From NCBI GenBank assembly GCA_023301745.1, contig JALZVW010000044.1:1-33992 (forward strand): a stretch of 33,992 nucleotides of DNA, read 5' to 3'. Within the stretch, counting starts at the first letter, position 1, and each line of letters begins with the position of its first letter. Source of the DNA: Arenicella sp. (GTDB lineage Bacteria > Pseudomonadota > Gammaproteobacteria > Arenicellales > Arenicellaceae). A program made the translations under genes and the position numbers. Shown one piece after another: positions 27,781 to 33,992 of this stretch. Under the pieces are notes generated by a model. That model saw nothing but the letters and a program-made list of their open reading frames with translations. It was not told the origin of the DNA and did not search any database.

Positions 27781-27835
27781 TATCAAAGCATCACCTATAA
27801 ACCCCCACCTTACTTTAAATAAAACGACCCTATCA

Positions 27836-30424
27836 ATGACCATTAAACCCATCGTAAAATTCACCCTGCTGTTAGCCTTGCTCATCTCGTCATCGGTTTT
27901 CGCCCAAGCTCAAGAGAAAGACCAAGCGTATCGCCTATCACCCGACATCAAGCCTTTGAGTCAGTTAATCACCCTTAAGCTTGACCCGTATAGCCCTGAC
28001 TTCAGTGGCCATACACAAATTAGCGTAAATGTGACTAAAGCGACTGATGCGATCGGCTTTTACCAATCAGCTTTAGATATCAAAGAAGCCGTGTTGGTCG
28101 CCGCCGGCCAGCGTAAGGTTTTATCGGTCAGCGAAGGCAGCAACGATATTAGCTATGCCAGCTTAAACGACAAAATCGAGGCCGGTGAGTACACCTTAGA
28201 TATTCATTTTACCGGTAAAATTAATACCACCTCTGACGGTGTGTATTTGTCTAAATTTGAGGCTAACAATTATTTATTCACCCAATTTGAGGACATGTTG
28301 GCACGCAAAGCGTTCCCTGGTTTTGATGAGCCGAGTAATAAAATCCCCTATCAGATCACAATACAAGCACCCGAAAAAAACACTGTTTTGTCGAATACAC
28401 CGGTCGTTAAGCGCACCGTTAACGACGGTTGGCAAACGGTCACGTTCAAAAAAACTAAACCAATGCCAAGCTATATCCTAGCGTTCTCAGTGGGTGAGTT
28501 CGATTCAGTAGAAATTAAGGGCTTATCGGTACCTGGGCGAATTTATACACCAAAGGGGCAATCACACAGAACCAAGTTTGCGGTGAAACATACGCCAAGA
28601 ATTCTTGCCAAGCTAGAAGACTATTTTGGCAGCTCATACCCATATGAAAAATTGGATTTTGTCGCGGTACCCAATTTCACCCATGGTGCGATGGAAAACG
28701 CCGGTTTGGTGACCTACCGAAGCGGTTTCTTGCTGTTAGAAGATGAGCCAAGGTTGGCTGAGCAAGCGAGGCCGTTGTCGATTATTGCTCACGAACTTGC
28801 TCACATGTGGTACGGCAATTTAGTCACCATGGCTTGGTGGGACGACCTATGGCTAAACGAAGCATTCGCCTCTTGGATGGCCTCCAAAGTAATGCTCGAT
28901 TTATACCCCGAGCATAATTACAAAGCTCGCCTTGTCGCCGAAAACGCCTTTGGCCAAGATGCGGCGCCAACGACTCGGCCGATCAAAAAGCTGGTGCGTA
29001 CGTCGGCCGACGTGTTTGATGGCTTAGGATTAAACTACAGCAAAGGCGAAGCGATTCTCCAGCTTATGGAGTCGATGGTCGGTGAGCAAGAGTTTCAAAC
29101 CGCGGTGCGTGCCTACATGAAAAAGCACGCATGGGGTAATGCAACCGCTGATGATTTATGGGCGAATTTATCCAGCGTTGCTGACTTTGATGTTCCAGCA
29201 TTAATGCAAACCTATCTCGAGCAACCAAGTTACCCATTAGTGTCTATTGGCGAAGATGGCGGTGTTACGCAAAGCCGTTACCGCTTGAGCGGCGCCAAGG
29301 TCGATGAGCAACAATGGGTCGTACCGTTGAATGTGCGTTTTTCTAAGAATGGCAAAGTTGTCAGCAAAACCTTTTTGATCAGCGATAAAGCCACTAATTT
29401 GAGTGAACTCGAGGGCGTTGATTGGTTATACCCTAACGTTGATGCCAAGGGCTATTTCCGCTGGAAGCTCCCGGCTAAGCAACTGAACTCACTGTTAGCT
29501 AATTTAGATGCCTTGTCTGGCCGTGAAAAGAAGTCTCTACTCTACAATTACAAAGCGCTACTCGATTCTGGTGACACCAGCTTAGGCGAAATGATGTTGA
29601 TACTTGAGCAGCTGGCTAAAGACTCAGACCCAATGGTTGGCCGAGCGGTTGCCACCGTTATCAGCGATTTTGGTGACTTGGTGAATGTCACTAATGAAGC
29701 GTCATTTGCTACATTCATCGATACCTTGATGTTACCTTGGTTTGAGCGTTTAGGCGTGATTGATGATGCCAATGATTCTGACGACATCATTCGTTTGCGT
29801 TCCAGTAGCTTTGGCTTATTGGCCCGTCATTCAAACAGTGAAGTTATGCGAAAGCTAGCATTGAGCCAGAGCCAAAAATATCTAGATGACCCGCTTTCGG
29901 TTTCTAATGCGATTGGCTTACGCGCTATGCGAGGAGTCGCAAAGAATGAAAAATCAGGTTGGTTCGCCCGTTTTGAAAAAGCCTACGCCAACACCAATGA
30001 TGCAAATGTACAAGGCATGATACGTTCGGCTATGCAGTTCTCAAATGAAACAGAAGTAGCTAAGACATTAGACTTTGCCTTGACTGAAGGGGTTGGCCCT
30101 GCCGATGTTTCGTCGATTCTCAGAGTTGCCACCCGCTCGCTCGAAAAGCACGATGTGCTGTATCAGTGGTTAGAGAAAAATGTCGATAAGGTGATCGCTA
30201 AAATGCCCGACTTTCACACGGTGCGCTTGCCATTGCTTACCTCAAGTAGCTGCAGTCGACACAACATAGACCTAGCGAAAGCCTTTTATCAAGACCGAGT
30301 TAGCCAGTACGAGGGCATGCCGAGAACCTTTAACATCGCGATCTCGAATTCCGAGCAATGCCTCTCGTTGAAACAGAAGTATCAAAACGATTTTGACCTC
30401 TACCTAGCTTCGGTCGTAGATTAA
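27836..30424 (+). CDS. M1-family aminopeptidase, exported
   Basis: The 862-aa zinc aminopeptidase has a signal peptide (residues 1-25, cut after AQA or nearby). The substrate-recognition motif HGAMEN lies at 283-288; the zinc site HELAH is at 319-323 with the third ligand E342 (WLNEAF), the usual 18-residue spacing. The transition-state tyrosine is probably Y401 (GLNYSKGEAIL). A long helical C-terminal (ERAP-like) domain follows from about residue 520. It removes N-terminal amino acids from peptides, probably in the periplasm or outside. It follows the MarR gene by 55 nt on the same strand, but a functional link is not evident. Confidence 0.93.
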   Translation: MTIKPIVKFTLLLALLISSSVFAQAQEKDQAYRLSPDIKPLSQLITLKLDPYSPDFSGHTQISVNVTKATDAIGFYQSALDIKEAVLVAAGQRKVLSVSEGSNDISYASLNDKIEAGEYTLDIHFTGKINTTSDGVYLSKFEANNYLFTQFEDMLARKAFPGFDEPSNKIPYQITIQAPEKNTVLSNTPVVKRTVNDGWQTVTFKKTKPMPSYILAFSVGEFDSVEIKGLSVPGRIYTPKGQSHRTKFAVKHTPRILAKLEDYFGSSYPYEKLDFVAVPNFTHGAMENAGLVTYRSGFLLLEDEPRLAEQARPLSIIAHELAHMWYGNLVTMAWWDDLWLNEAFASWMASKVMLDLYPEHNYKARLVAENAFGQDAAPTTRPIKKLVRTSADVFDGLGLNYSKGEAILQLMESMVGEQEFQTAVRAYMKKHAWGNATADDLWANLSSVADFDVPALMQTYLEQPSYPLVSIGEDGGVTQSRYRLSGAKVDEQQWVVPLNVRFSKNGKVVSKTFLISDKATNLSELEGVDWLYPNVDAKGYFRWKLPAKQLNSLLANLDALSGREKKSLLYNYKALLDSGDTSLGEMMLILEQLAKDSDPMVGRAVATVISDFGDLVNVTNEASFATFIDTLMLPWFERLGVIDDANDSDDIIRLRSSSFGLLARHSNSEVMRKLALSQSQKYLDDPLSVSNAIGLRAMRGVAKNEKSGWFARFEKAYANTNDANVQGMIRSAMQFSNETEVAKTLDFALTEGVGPADVSSILRVATRSLEKHDVLYQWLEKNVDKVIAKMPDFHTVRLPLLTSSSCSRHNIDLAKAFYQDRVSQYEGMPRTFNIAISNSEQCLSLKQKYQNDFDLYLASVVD

Positions 30425-30466
30425 TACGGCGTCTTGCTGTCGTTAATACCAATGTTTTGAGGCTGT

Positions 30467-30501
30467 CAAACACCCGACAGCATTACTGTGTCGGGTGTTT
30501 G
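30467..30501. terminator. Perfect 13-bp hairpin after the M1 aminopeptidase
   Basis: CAAACACCCGACA (30467-30479) pairs with TGTCGGGTGTTTG (30489-30501). The T-tract is short and inside the arm, so termination would be modest; it may act in both directions. Confidence 0.55.
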
Positions 30502-30540
30502 TCGCCTTTATGCCGTGCTTTTGCCGTGTTATAAAACACC

Positions 30541-31107
30541 GTGTCGTTTAACAATATTGGCTCACAACCAAGAAGGTATGTTAATAATGATTGTACGAAA
30601 GCTATTGTGCGAAATCTAAGGCTACAAAGAGGTTGGTCGCAAGAGCAACTAGCGCATATTTCAGGTTTGAATGTTAGAACCATTCAACGAATAGAGCGTG
30701 GACAAGCCCCAAGTTTAGAATCAAAAAAATCATTAGCGGCCGCCTTTGAGGTTCAACTCGCGACGTTTGATAATAAAACAAGCGCCGCTTCTACAGACCT
30801 AAGTGAGACCGATATGACTAATCAAAACGCAGTATTAACAACCGAAGAACTTAAAGCCGACGAAGAAATCGCGATTAACTACGCCAAAGGGCTTAAAGAG
30901 TTTTATACCCATCTCCTTATGTACGTAATCTTTGCCAGCATGATTGCCTTAGTTAAGGGTTTTGACGATAGTTTTATTATTTGGGGGTTACTCGGCTGGA
31001 CGTTAGGGGTGGTGATTCACGGCCTTAATGCCTACGAGGTTATTAACCTTTTTAACGCGAATTGGGAACGTAAAATTGTTGAAAAGAAGCTCGGCCGAAA
31101 ACTTTGA
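30541..31107 (+). CDS. XRE-type helix-turn-helix protein with C-terminal 2TM domain (start uncertain)
   Basis: The product has a Cro/C1-type helix-turn-helix (VRNLRLQRGWSQEQLAHISGLNVRTIQRIERGQAPSLESKKSLAAAFEV), a polar linker, and a C-terminal pair of membrane helices (about residues 122-138 and 146-164 of the long form) of the 2TM type. It may tether DNA binding to the membrane; the signal is unknown. The frame opens at GTG 30541 (188 aa) without a ribosome-binding site; GTG 30607 (166 aa) fits family length better. AGAAGG at 30571-30576 points to ATG codons that are out of frame. An imperfect 14-nt tandem repeat (30590-30617) may have shifted an original ATG; see findings. Confidence 0.75.
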   Translation: MSFNNIGSQPRRYVNNDCTKAIVRNLRLQRGWSQEQLAHISGLNVRTIQRIERGQAPSLESKKSLAAAFEVQLATFDNKTSAASTDLSETDMTNQNAVLTTEELKADEEIAINYAKGLKEFYTHLLMYVIFASMIALVKGFDDSFIIWGLLGWTLGVVIHGLNAYEVINLFNANWERKIVEKKLGRKL

Positions 31108-31169
31108 TTAACGCATTAAGGCTTGCCTGAGCAACCACTCAACGGCGGCCTGCCGTCTTGATGTTCGCA

Positions 31170-31304
31170 TCATTTGCATTGCTGGTCGCCGTAGTAATTA
31201 TCTTGAAAGTTGCACATTTGGGCGTTGGCCGCTGCCAATAGCGTTTCGGCTGCTGATAAGCGGCTTGGTGTCAAAGCGTTAAGTAAATTCAACAATGATT
31301 GCAT
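31170..31304 (-). CDS. Possible small protein, 44 aa (doubtful)
   Basis: A minus-strand frame runs from ATG 31304 to TGA 31170. The product would have an amphipathic Leu/Ala-rich first half (MQSLLNLLNALTPSRLSAAE) and a polar end NFQDNYYGDQQCK with two cysteines. There is no strong Shine-Dalgarno sequence (AAAAGAAACACC before the ATG). It lies downstream of oxyR on the same strand. I recognise no family. The gap 31108-31391 otherwise holds only short hairpins, such as ACGGC/GCCGT near 31141-31155 and a TGATG-TTCG-CATCA hairpin near 31159-31173. Confidence 0.3.
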   Translation of the reverse strand: MQSLLNLLNALTPSRLSAAETLLAAANAQMCNFQDNYYGDQQCK

Positions 31305-31391
31305 GGTGTTTCTTTTAAAAATGGAAGGCTGTTTCGTGAAGCACCATGATTACTAAATTTTGATCCATTTGACATCACAAAAAGGTGATCA

Positions 31392-32303
31392 TCAGATTCT
31401 GGATTTTTGAAAATGATGCTTCAAGGACGTTTTAAACTGGCTCATTAGTAACTCAATATTGTTCACACCGGTATAGTTGGGCCGAACGATAAAAGCGATT
31501 CGTCTATGCGGGCCAGGCTCGCTTAAACGTGCCTCGCTCAAGAATGGATTGTTTTTAATTAATTGCTCTAAAGCCATTTCAGGAATTAGGGTTGTGCCCA
31601 TTTTACCAGCCACCAATTGAATTAAGGTATTGAGGCTAGTCGCACCCACACTGTGTTGCTCGCTATTAGGGAGTTTGCAGACTGATAGGGCTTGGTCTTT
31701 TAAGCAATGACCGTCTTGTAATAGCATTAACTTAGATTGCCCGAGCTCGTCGGCGGTAATCTCAGTGCAACCCGCTAGCATTTCATCTGTGTGGGTAATC
31801 CAATAGAAATCTTCTTGCCAAAACTCAAACGACAGTAAACCATCACAGGTATAAGGCAAGGCCAAGATTGCGGTGTCGATCTCGCCGCGGCGTACTTTGT
31901 CAACCAACACATGAGACTGTTCCTCGACGATCTTTAGCTCAAGTTGCGGGTAGTTCTTGGTTAACTCGGGCAGCACAATCGGCAGTAGGTAGGGTGCAAT
32001 GGTTGGAATAATACCGATCGACATTGAGTAGCTCAGCTCGCTGCGTTGAGCGTCGGCCAGCTTGTACAGGTCATCTAGTTGCAGCTTTATGCTCTGCGCT
32101 TTGTCTAAAACTTGTTGACCAATTGGCGTTACTAACACCTTTTTGTTATCCCGTTCAAAGACTTGAAAGCCGAGGTGCTTCTCCAACTCGTTGAGCGCCG
32201 TGCTCAAGGCTGACTGCGAAACCGAGCAGGACTCGGCAGCGCGCCTGAAATGAAGGTGCTTTTCTACGGCCAAGGCGTAGATGAGTTGCTTTAGAGAGAT
32301 CAT
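31392..32303 (-). CDS. oxyR: Hydrogen peroxide-inducible regulator OxyR (LysR family)
   Basis: The 303-aa LysR-type protein has the winged helix at residues 1-60 (FRRAAESCSVSQSALSTALNELEKHLG) and the effector domain from about 90. The redox pair of OxyR is present: C200 in LLQDGHCLKDQAL and C209, nine residues later, equivalent to C199 and C208 of E. coli; the HCLKDQ context is diagnostic. Peroxide forms the C-C disulfide and switches the protein to an activator. The gene is divergent from ahpC, its classical target. Confidence 0.93.
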   Translation of the reverse strand: MISLKQLIYALAVEKHLHFRRAAESCSVSQSALSTALNELEKHLGFQVFERDNKKVLVTPIGQQVLDKAQSIKLQLDDLYKLADAQRSELSYSMSIGIIPTIAPYLLPIVLPELTKNYPQLELKIVEEQSHVLVDKVRRGEIDTAILALPYTCDGLLSFEFWQEDFYWITHTDEMLAGCTEITADELGQSKLMLLQDGHCLKDQALSVCKLPNSEQHSVGATSLNTLIQLVAGKMGTTLIPEMALEQLIKNNPFLSEARLSEPGPHRRIAFIVRPNYTGVNNIELLMSQFKTSLKHHFQKSRI

Positions 32304-32387
32304 GGTGTTCCTCGCAGATTTTCTTATCGTCGTTGATAACTTAGATGCTGATTGCAGATCTATACTTGCATACTTTATGTTCAGTAT

Positions 32388-32445
32388 TTTAGAACACTAT
32401 GATCTAAACAATCTATTTTATTAAACCTTGATTTTGCCATATGAT
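32388..32445 (+). promoter_or_regulatory. ahpC regulatory region: dyad and probable -10
   Basis: TTTAGA-N9-TCTAAA (32388-32408) is a dyad in the oxyR-ahpC gap. TATGAT (32440-32445) could be the ahpC -10, with only a weak -35 (TTTATT, 32417-32422), as is common for activator-dependent promoters. The dyad does not match the full OxyR consensus of four ATAG-type elements. Confidence 0.4.
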
Positions 32446-32528
32446 GCGGCCTTGCTGAAACGTTAGTTAGCTTGAAAGGGCTCGTAGCAGTGAACACTTA
32501 ACCTACTAAATCTTTTTTGGAGACCATC

Positions 32529-33092
32529 ATGGCCCTAATCAACACTCAAATTAAACCTTTCCAAGCCAGTGCATTTCGTGACGGCGAGTTCGTAGACGTA
32601 TCAAGCGATGACATCGCCGGTAAGTGGGCGATATTTTTCTTCTATCCTGCCGACTTCACCTTCGTTTGCCCAACCGAACTTGGTGACCTTGCTGATTACC
32701 AAGAAGAGCTAGCATCGCGCGGGGTTGAAATATTCTCAGTATCAACTGATACGCACTTCACACACAAAGCATGGCATGACGCGTCTGACACAATCGGCAA
32801 AATCAAATACACCATGATCGGTGACCCGAATGGCGTTATTACTAACAACTTTGAAGTGATGCGCCCAGGTGTTGGCCTTGCCGATCGTGCAACCTTCTTA
32901 GTTGATCCAGAAGGCATCATTCAAGCAATGGAAATCACCGCTGAAGGCATTGGCCGCGACGCTGAAGACTTACTTCGCAAAGTAAAAGCGGCTCAGTATG
33001 TGGCGGCTAACCCAGGCGAAGTTTGCCCAGCTAAATGGAAAGAAGGCGAAGCAACATTAGCGCCGTCTCTAGACCTAGTCGGCATGATCTAA
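32529..33092 (+). CDS. ahpC: Alkyl hydroperoxide reductase subunit C (2-Cys peroxiredoxin)
   Basis: AhpC reduces hydrogen peroxide and organic peroxides. The 187-aa protein equals E. coli AhpC in length. The peroxidatic Cys47 is in [13 protein letters not shown] and the resolving Cys166 in [10 protein letters not shown]; the [16 protein letters not shown] block is typical. ATG 32529 is supported by GGAG (32519-32522) 6 nt upstream; an earlier in-frame TTG overlaps this site and is rejected. It is reduced by AhpF, encoded 96 nt downstream, and is likely induced by the divergent OxyR. Confidence 0.97.
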   Translation: MALINTQIKPFQASAFRDGEFVDVSSDDIAGKWAIFFFYPADFTFVCPTELGDLADYQEELASRGVEIFSVSTDTHFTHKAWHDASDTIGKIKYTMIGDPNGVITNNFEVMRPGVGLADRATFLVDPEGIIQAMEITAEGIGRDAEDLLRKVKAAQYVAANPGEVCPAKWKEGEATLAPSLDLVGMI

Positions 33093-33117
33093 GTAGCTCA
33101 ATCAGCCAAAAGTCGCC

Positions 33118-33148
33118 ACGAGAGGCTTAGGCTTTCTAAGCCTCTCGT
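33118..33148 (+). repeat. Perfect 13-bp hairpin between ahpC and ahpF
   Basis: ACGAGAGGCTTAG (33118-33130) pairs with CTAAGCCTCTCGT (33136-33148) around a GCTTT loop. There is no T-run after it, so it may stabilise the ahpC message or reduce read-through into ahpF, rather than fully terminate. Confidence 0.65.
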
Positions 33149-33188
33149 ATTAACTATTGAATTACACTTACCCGAAGAAACGACACCC

Positions 33189-33992
33189 ATGCTTAGCAAC
33201 GACATCTTAAATGCGCTTAAGGGCTATACGGCCAACATGCAGCAATCTGTAACACTCGTTTTACAAACGGGTGAGCACTCAAAACGAAGCGAACTACTTG
33301 AGTTCCTTAACGGCGTTGCCTCAACAACTGACAATATCAGCGTTGAAGAACGTGATACTAGCGGCTACCTACGCAGTTCAATTAGCTTCTTTCTTGAAGT
33401 TGAAGGCAAAAACACCGGCATTAACTTCTCGGGCATCCCAAGTGGTCATGAGTTCAATTCATTGATTTTGTCTATTTTACAAAGCACCGGCACGGCATTA
33501 AAACTTGATGAGACAATCCAAACATTAATTGGCAATCTAAAAGAAGAACTTCATTTTGAGGTCTTCATTTCTTTGAGTTGCCACAACTGCCCCGAAGTTG
33601 TTCAAGGCTTAAACCAGTTTGCGCTTCTCAATGACAATATTAGGTCTGAGATGATTGATGGCGGCTTGTTTCAAAACGTGATCACCGAACGCGACATTCA
33701 AGGCGTGCCCAGTGTGTACCTAAACGGCGAACTATTCGCTAATGGTAAAGTAGACACAGCAACCTTAGTTAATAAGTTGATAGAACGTTTCCCTGAAGCG
33801 GCTAACGCGGCCCCTGCAGAAACATTGCCACTGCAAGACGTTGTCGTGATTGGCGGTGGCCCAGCCGGGGTTGCCTCTGCGATTTACAGCGCCCGTAAAG
33901 GCTTGAACGTGACAATTGTCGCCGACCGTTTCGGTGGCCAAGTTAAAGATACCATGGGTATCGAGAACCTAATTTCAGTACCAAAAACAACT
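33189..33992 (+). CDS. ahpF: Alkyl hydroperoxide reductase subunit F, 5' part (cut by window end)
   Basis: AhpF passes electrons from NADH through FAD and two disulfides to AhpC. The visible 268 residues (about half of the usual 520) contain the N-terminal double-thioredoxin-like domain with the redox motif SCHNCPE (C131, C134), GVPSVYLNG (cis-Pro region), and the start of the FAD domain, VVVIGGGPAGVASAIYSARKGL (219-240), then FGGQVKDTMGIENL. The NADH domain and second CxxC lie outside the window. The frame is open to the last base. A start with moderate GAAG upstream; ahpC is 96 nt before. Confidence 0.95.
   Translation, partial: MLSNDILNALKGYTANMQQSVTLVLQTGEHSKRSELLEFLNGVASTTDNISVEERDTSGYLRSSISFFLEVEGKNTGINFSGIPSGHEFNSLILSILQSTGTALKLDETIQTLIGNLKEELHFEVFISLSCHNCPEVVQGLNQFALLNDNIRSEMIDGGLFQNVITERDIQGVPSVYLNGELFANGKVDTATLVNKLIERFPEAANAAPAETLPLQDVVVIGGGPAGVASAIYSARKGLNVTIVADRFGGQVKDTMGIENLISVPKTT

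Noticed and set aside
32340-32445. Full OxyR consensus site in the oxyR-ahpC gap
   Set aside because: The CTAT/ATAG tetranucleotides do not have the required 7-nt spacing; only a different dyad (TTTAGA-N9-TCTAAA) is present.
32517-32528. TTG start for ahpC
   Set aside because: It overlaps the GGAG ribosome-binding site; ATG 32529 gives exactly the family length.
33271-33465. Separate 64-aa frame near the end of the window
   Set aside because: It is another frame within ahpF, whose own frame is open and clearly homologous.

Overview
The window looks like a chromosomal segment of a Gram-negative gammaproteobacterium, probably marine, with moderate GC (genus not resolved). Evidence: a complete atpIBEFHAGDC operon with an E. 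coli-like gene order, UbiC-type chorismate lyase, an OxyR/AhpC/AhpF peroxide module, many signal-peptide periplasmic proteins, and E. coli-like protein lengths (epsilon 138 aa, AhpC 187 aa, Ppa 178 aa). I see no phage, transposase, CRISPR array, rRNA or tRNA.

Layout. 1-552: 5' part of an alpha/beta hydrolase (minus). 927-8580: F1Fo ATP synthase operon with its own promoter and an intrinsic terminator. 8928-17369: mixed envelope and housekeeping genes: two M48 metalloproteases (one LoiP-like; one membrane-bound and paired with LemA), a FAH-family hydrolase, a DUF4105 and a DUF3015 secreted protein, ubiC and a methyltransferase. 17450-20952: two AraC-type regulators and a PLP aminotransferase. 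21191-21727: ppa. 21814-27227: a minus-strand phenylalanine/tyrosine catabolic operon (hppD-fahA-VOC-maiA-phenylalanine hydroxylase), with a divergent MarR regulator at 27304. 27836-30424: M1 aminopeptidase. 30541-31107: XRE-type regulator with a 2TM tail. 31392-33992: oxyR divergent from ahpC-ahpF (ahpF cut by the window end).

How the genes work together. The atp genes build one rotary ATP synthase. The tyrosine cluster converts Phe to Tyr, then 4-hydroxyphenylpyruvate to homogentisate, and finally maleylacetoacetate to fumarate and acetoacetate. The ring-opening enzyme HmgA is not in the cluster; a small VOC-fold metalloprotein sits in the middle. OxyR very probably controls the AhpC peroxiredoxin and its AhpF reductase.

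Most unusual signal. The gaps before atpA, atpG, atpD and atpC each carry a related element of about 54-58 nt (the atpG copy inverted). The ends are conserved (AGCCTTnAGC at one end, GCGAATAAA at the other) while the internal hairpin stems differ in sequence yet stay paired. A fifth, weaker relative lies after the aminotransferase gene. The atpD-atpC gap also holds a 128-bp near-palindrome and two more hairpins. I do not recognise this element family. All statements rest on reading the sequence by eye; no alignment, folding or database search was run.
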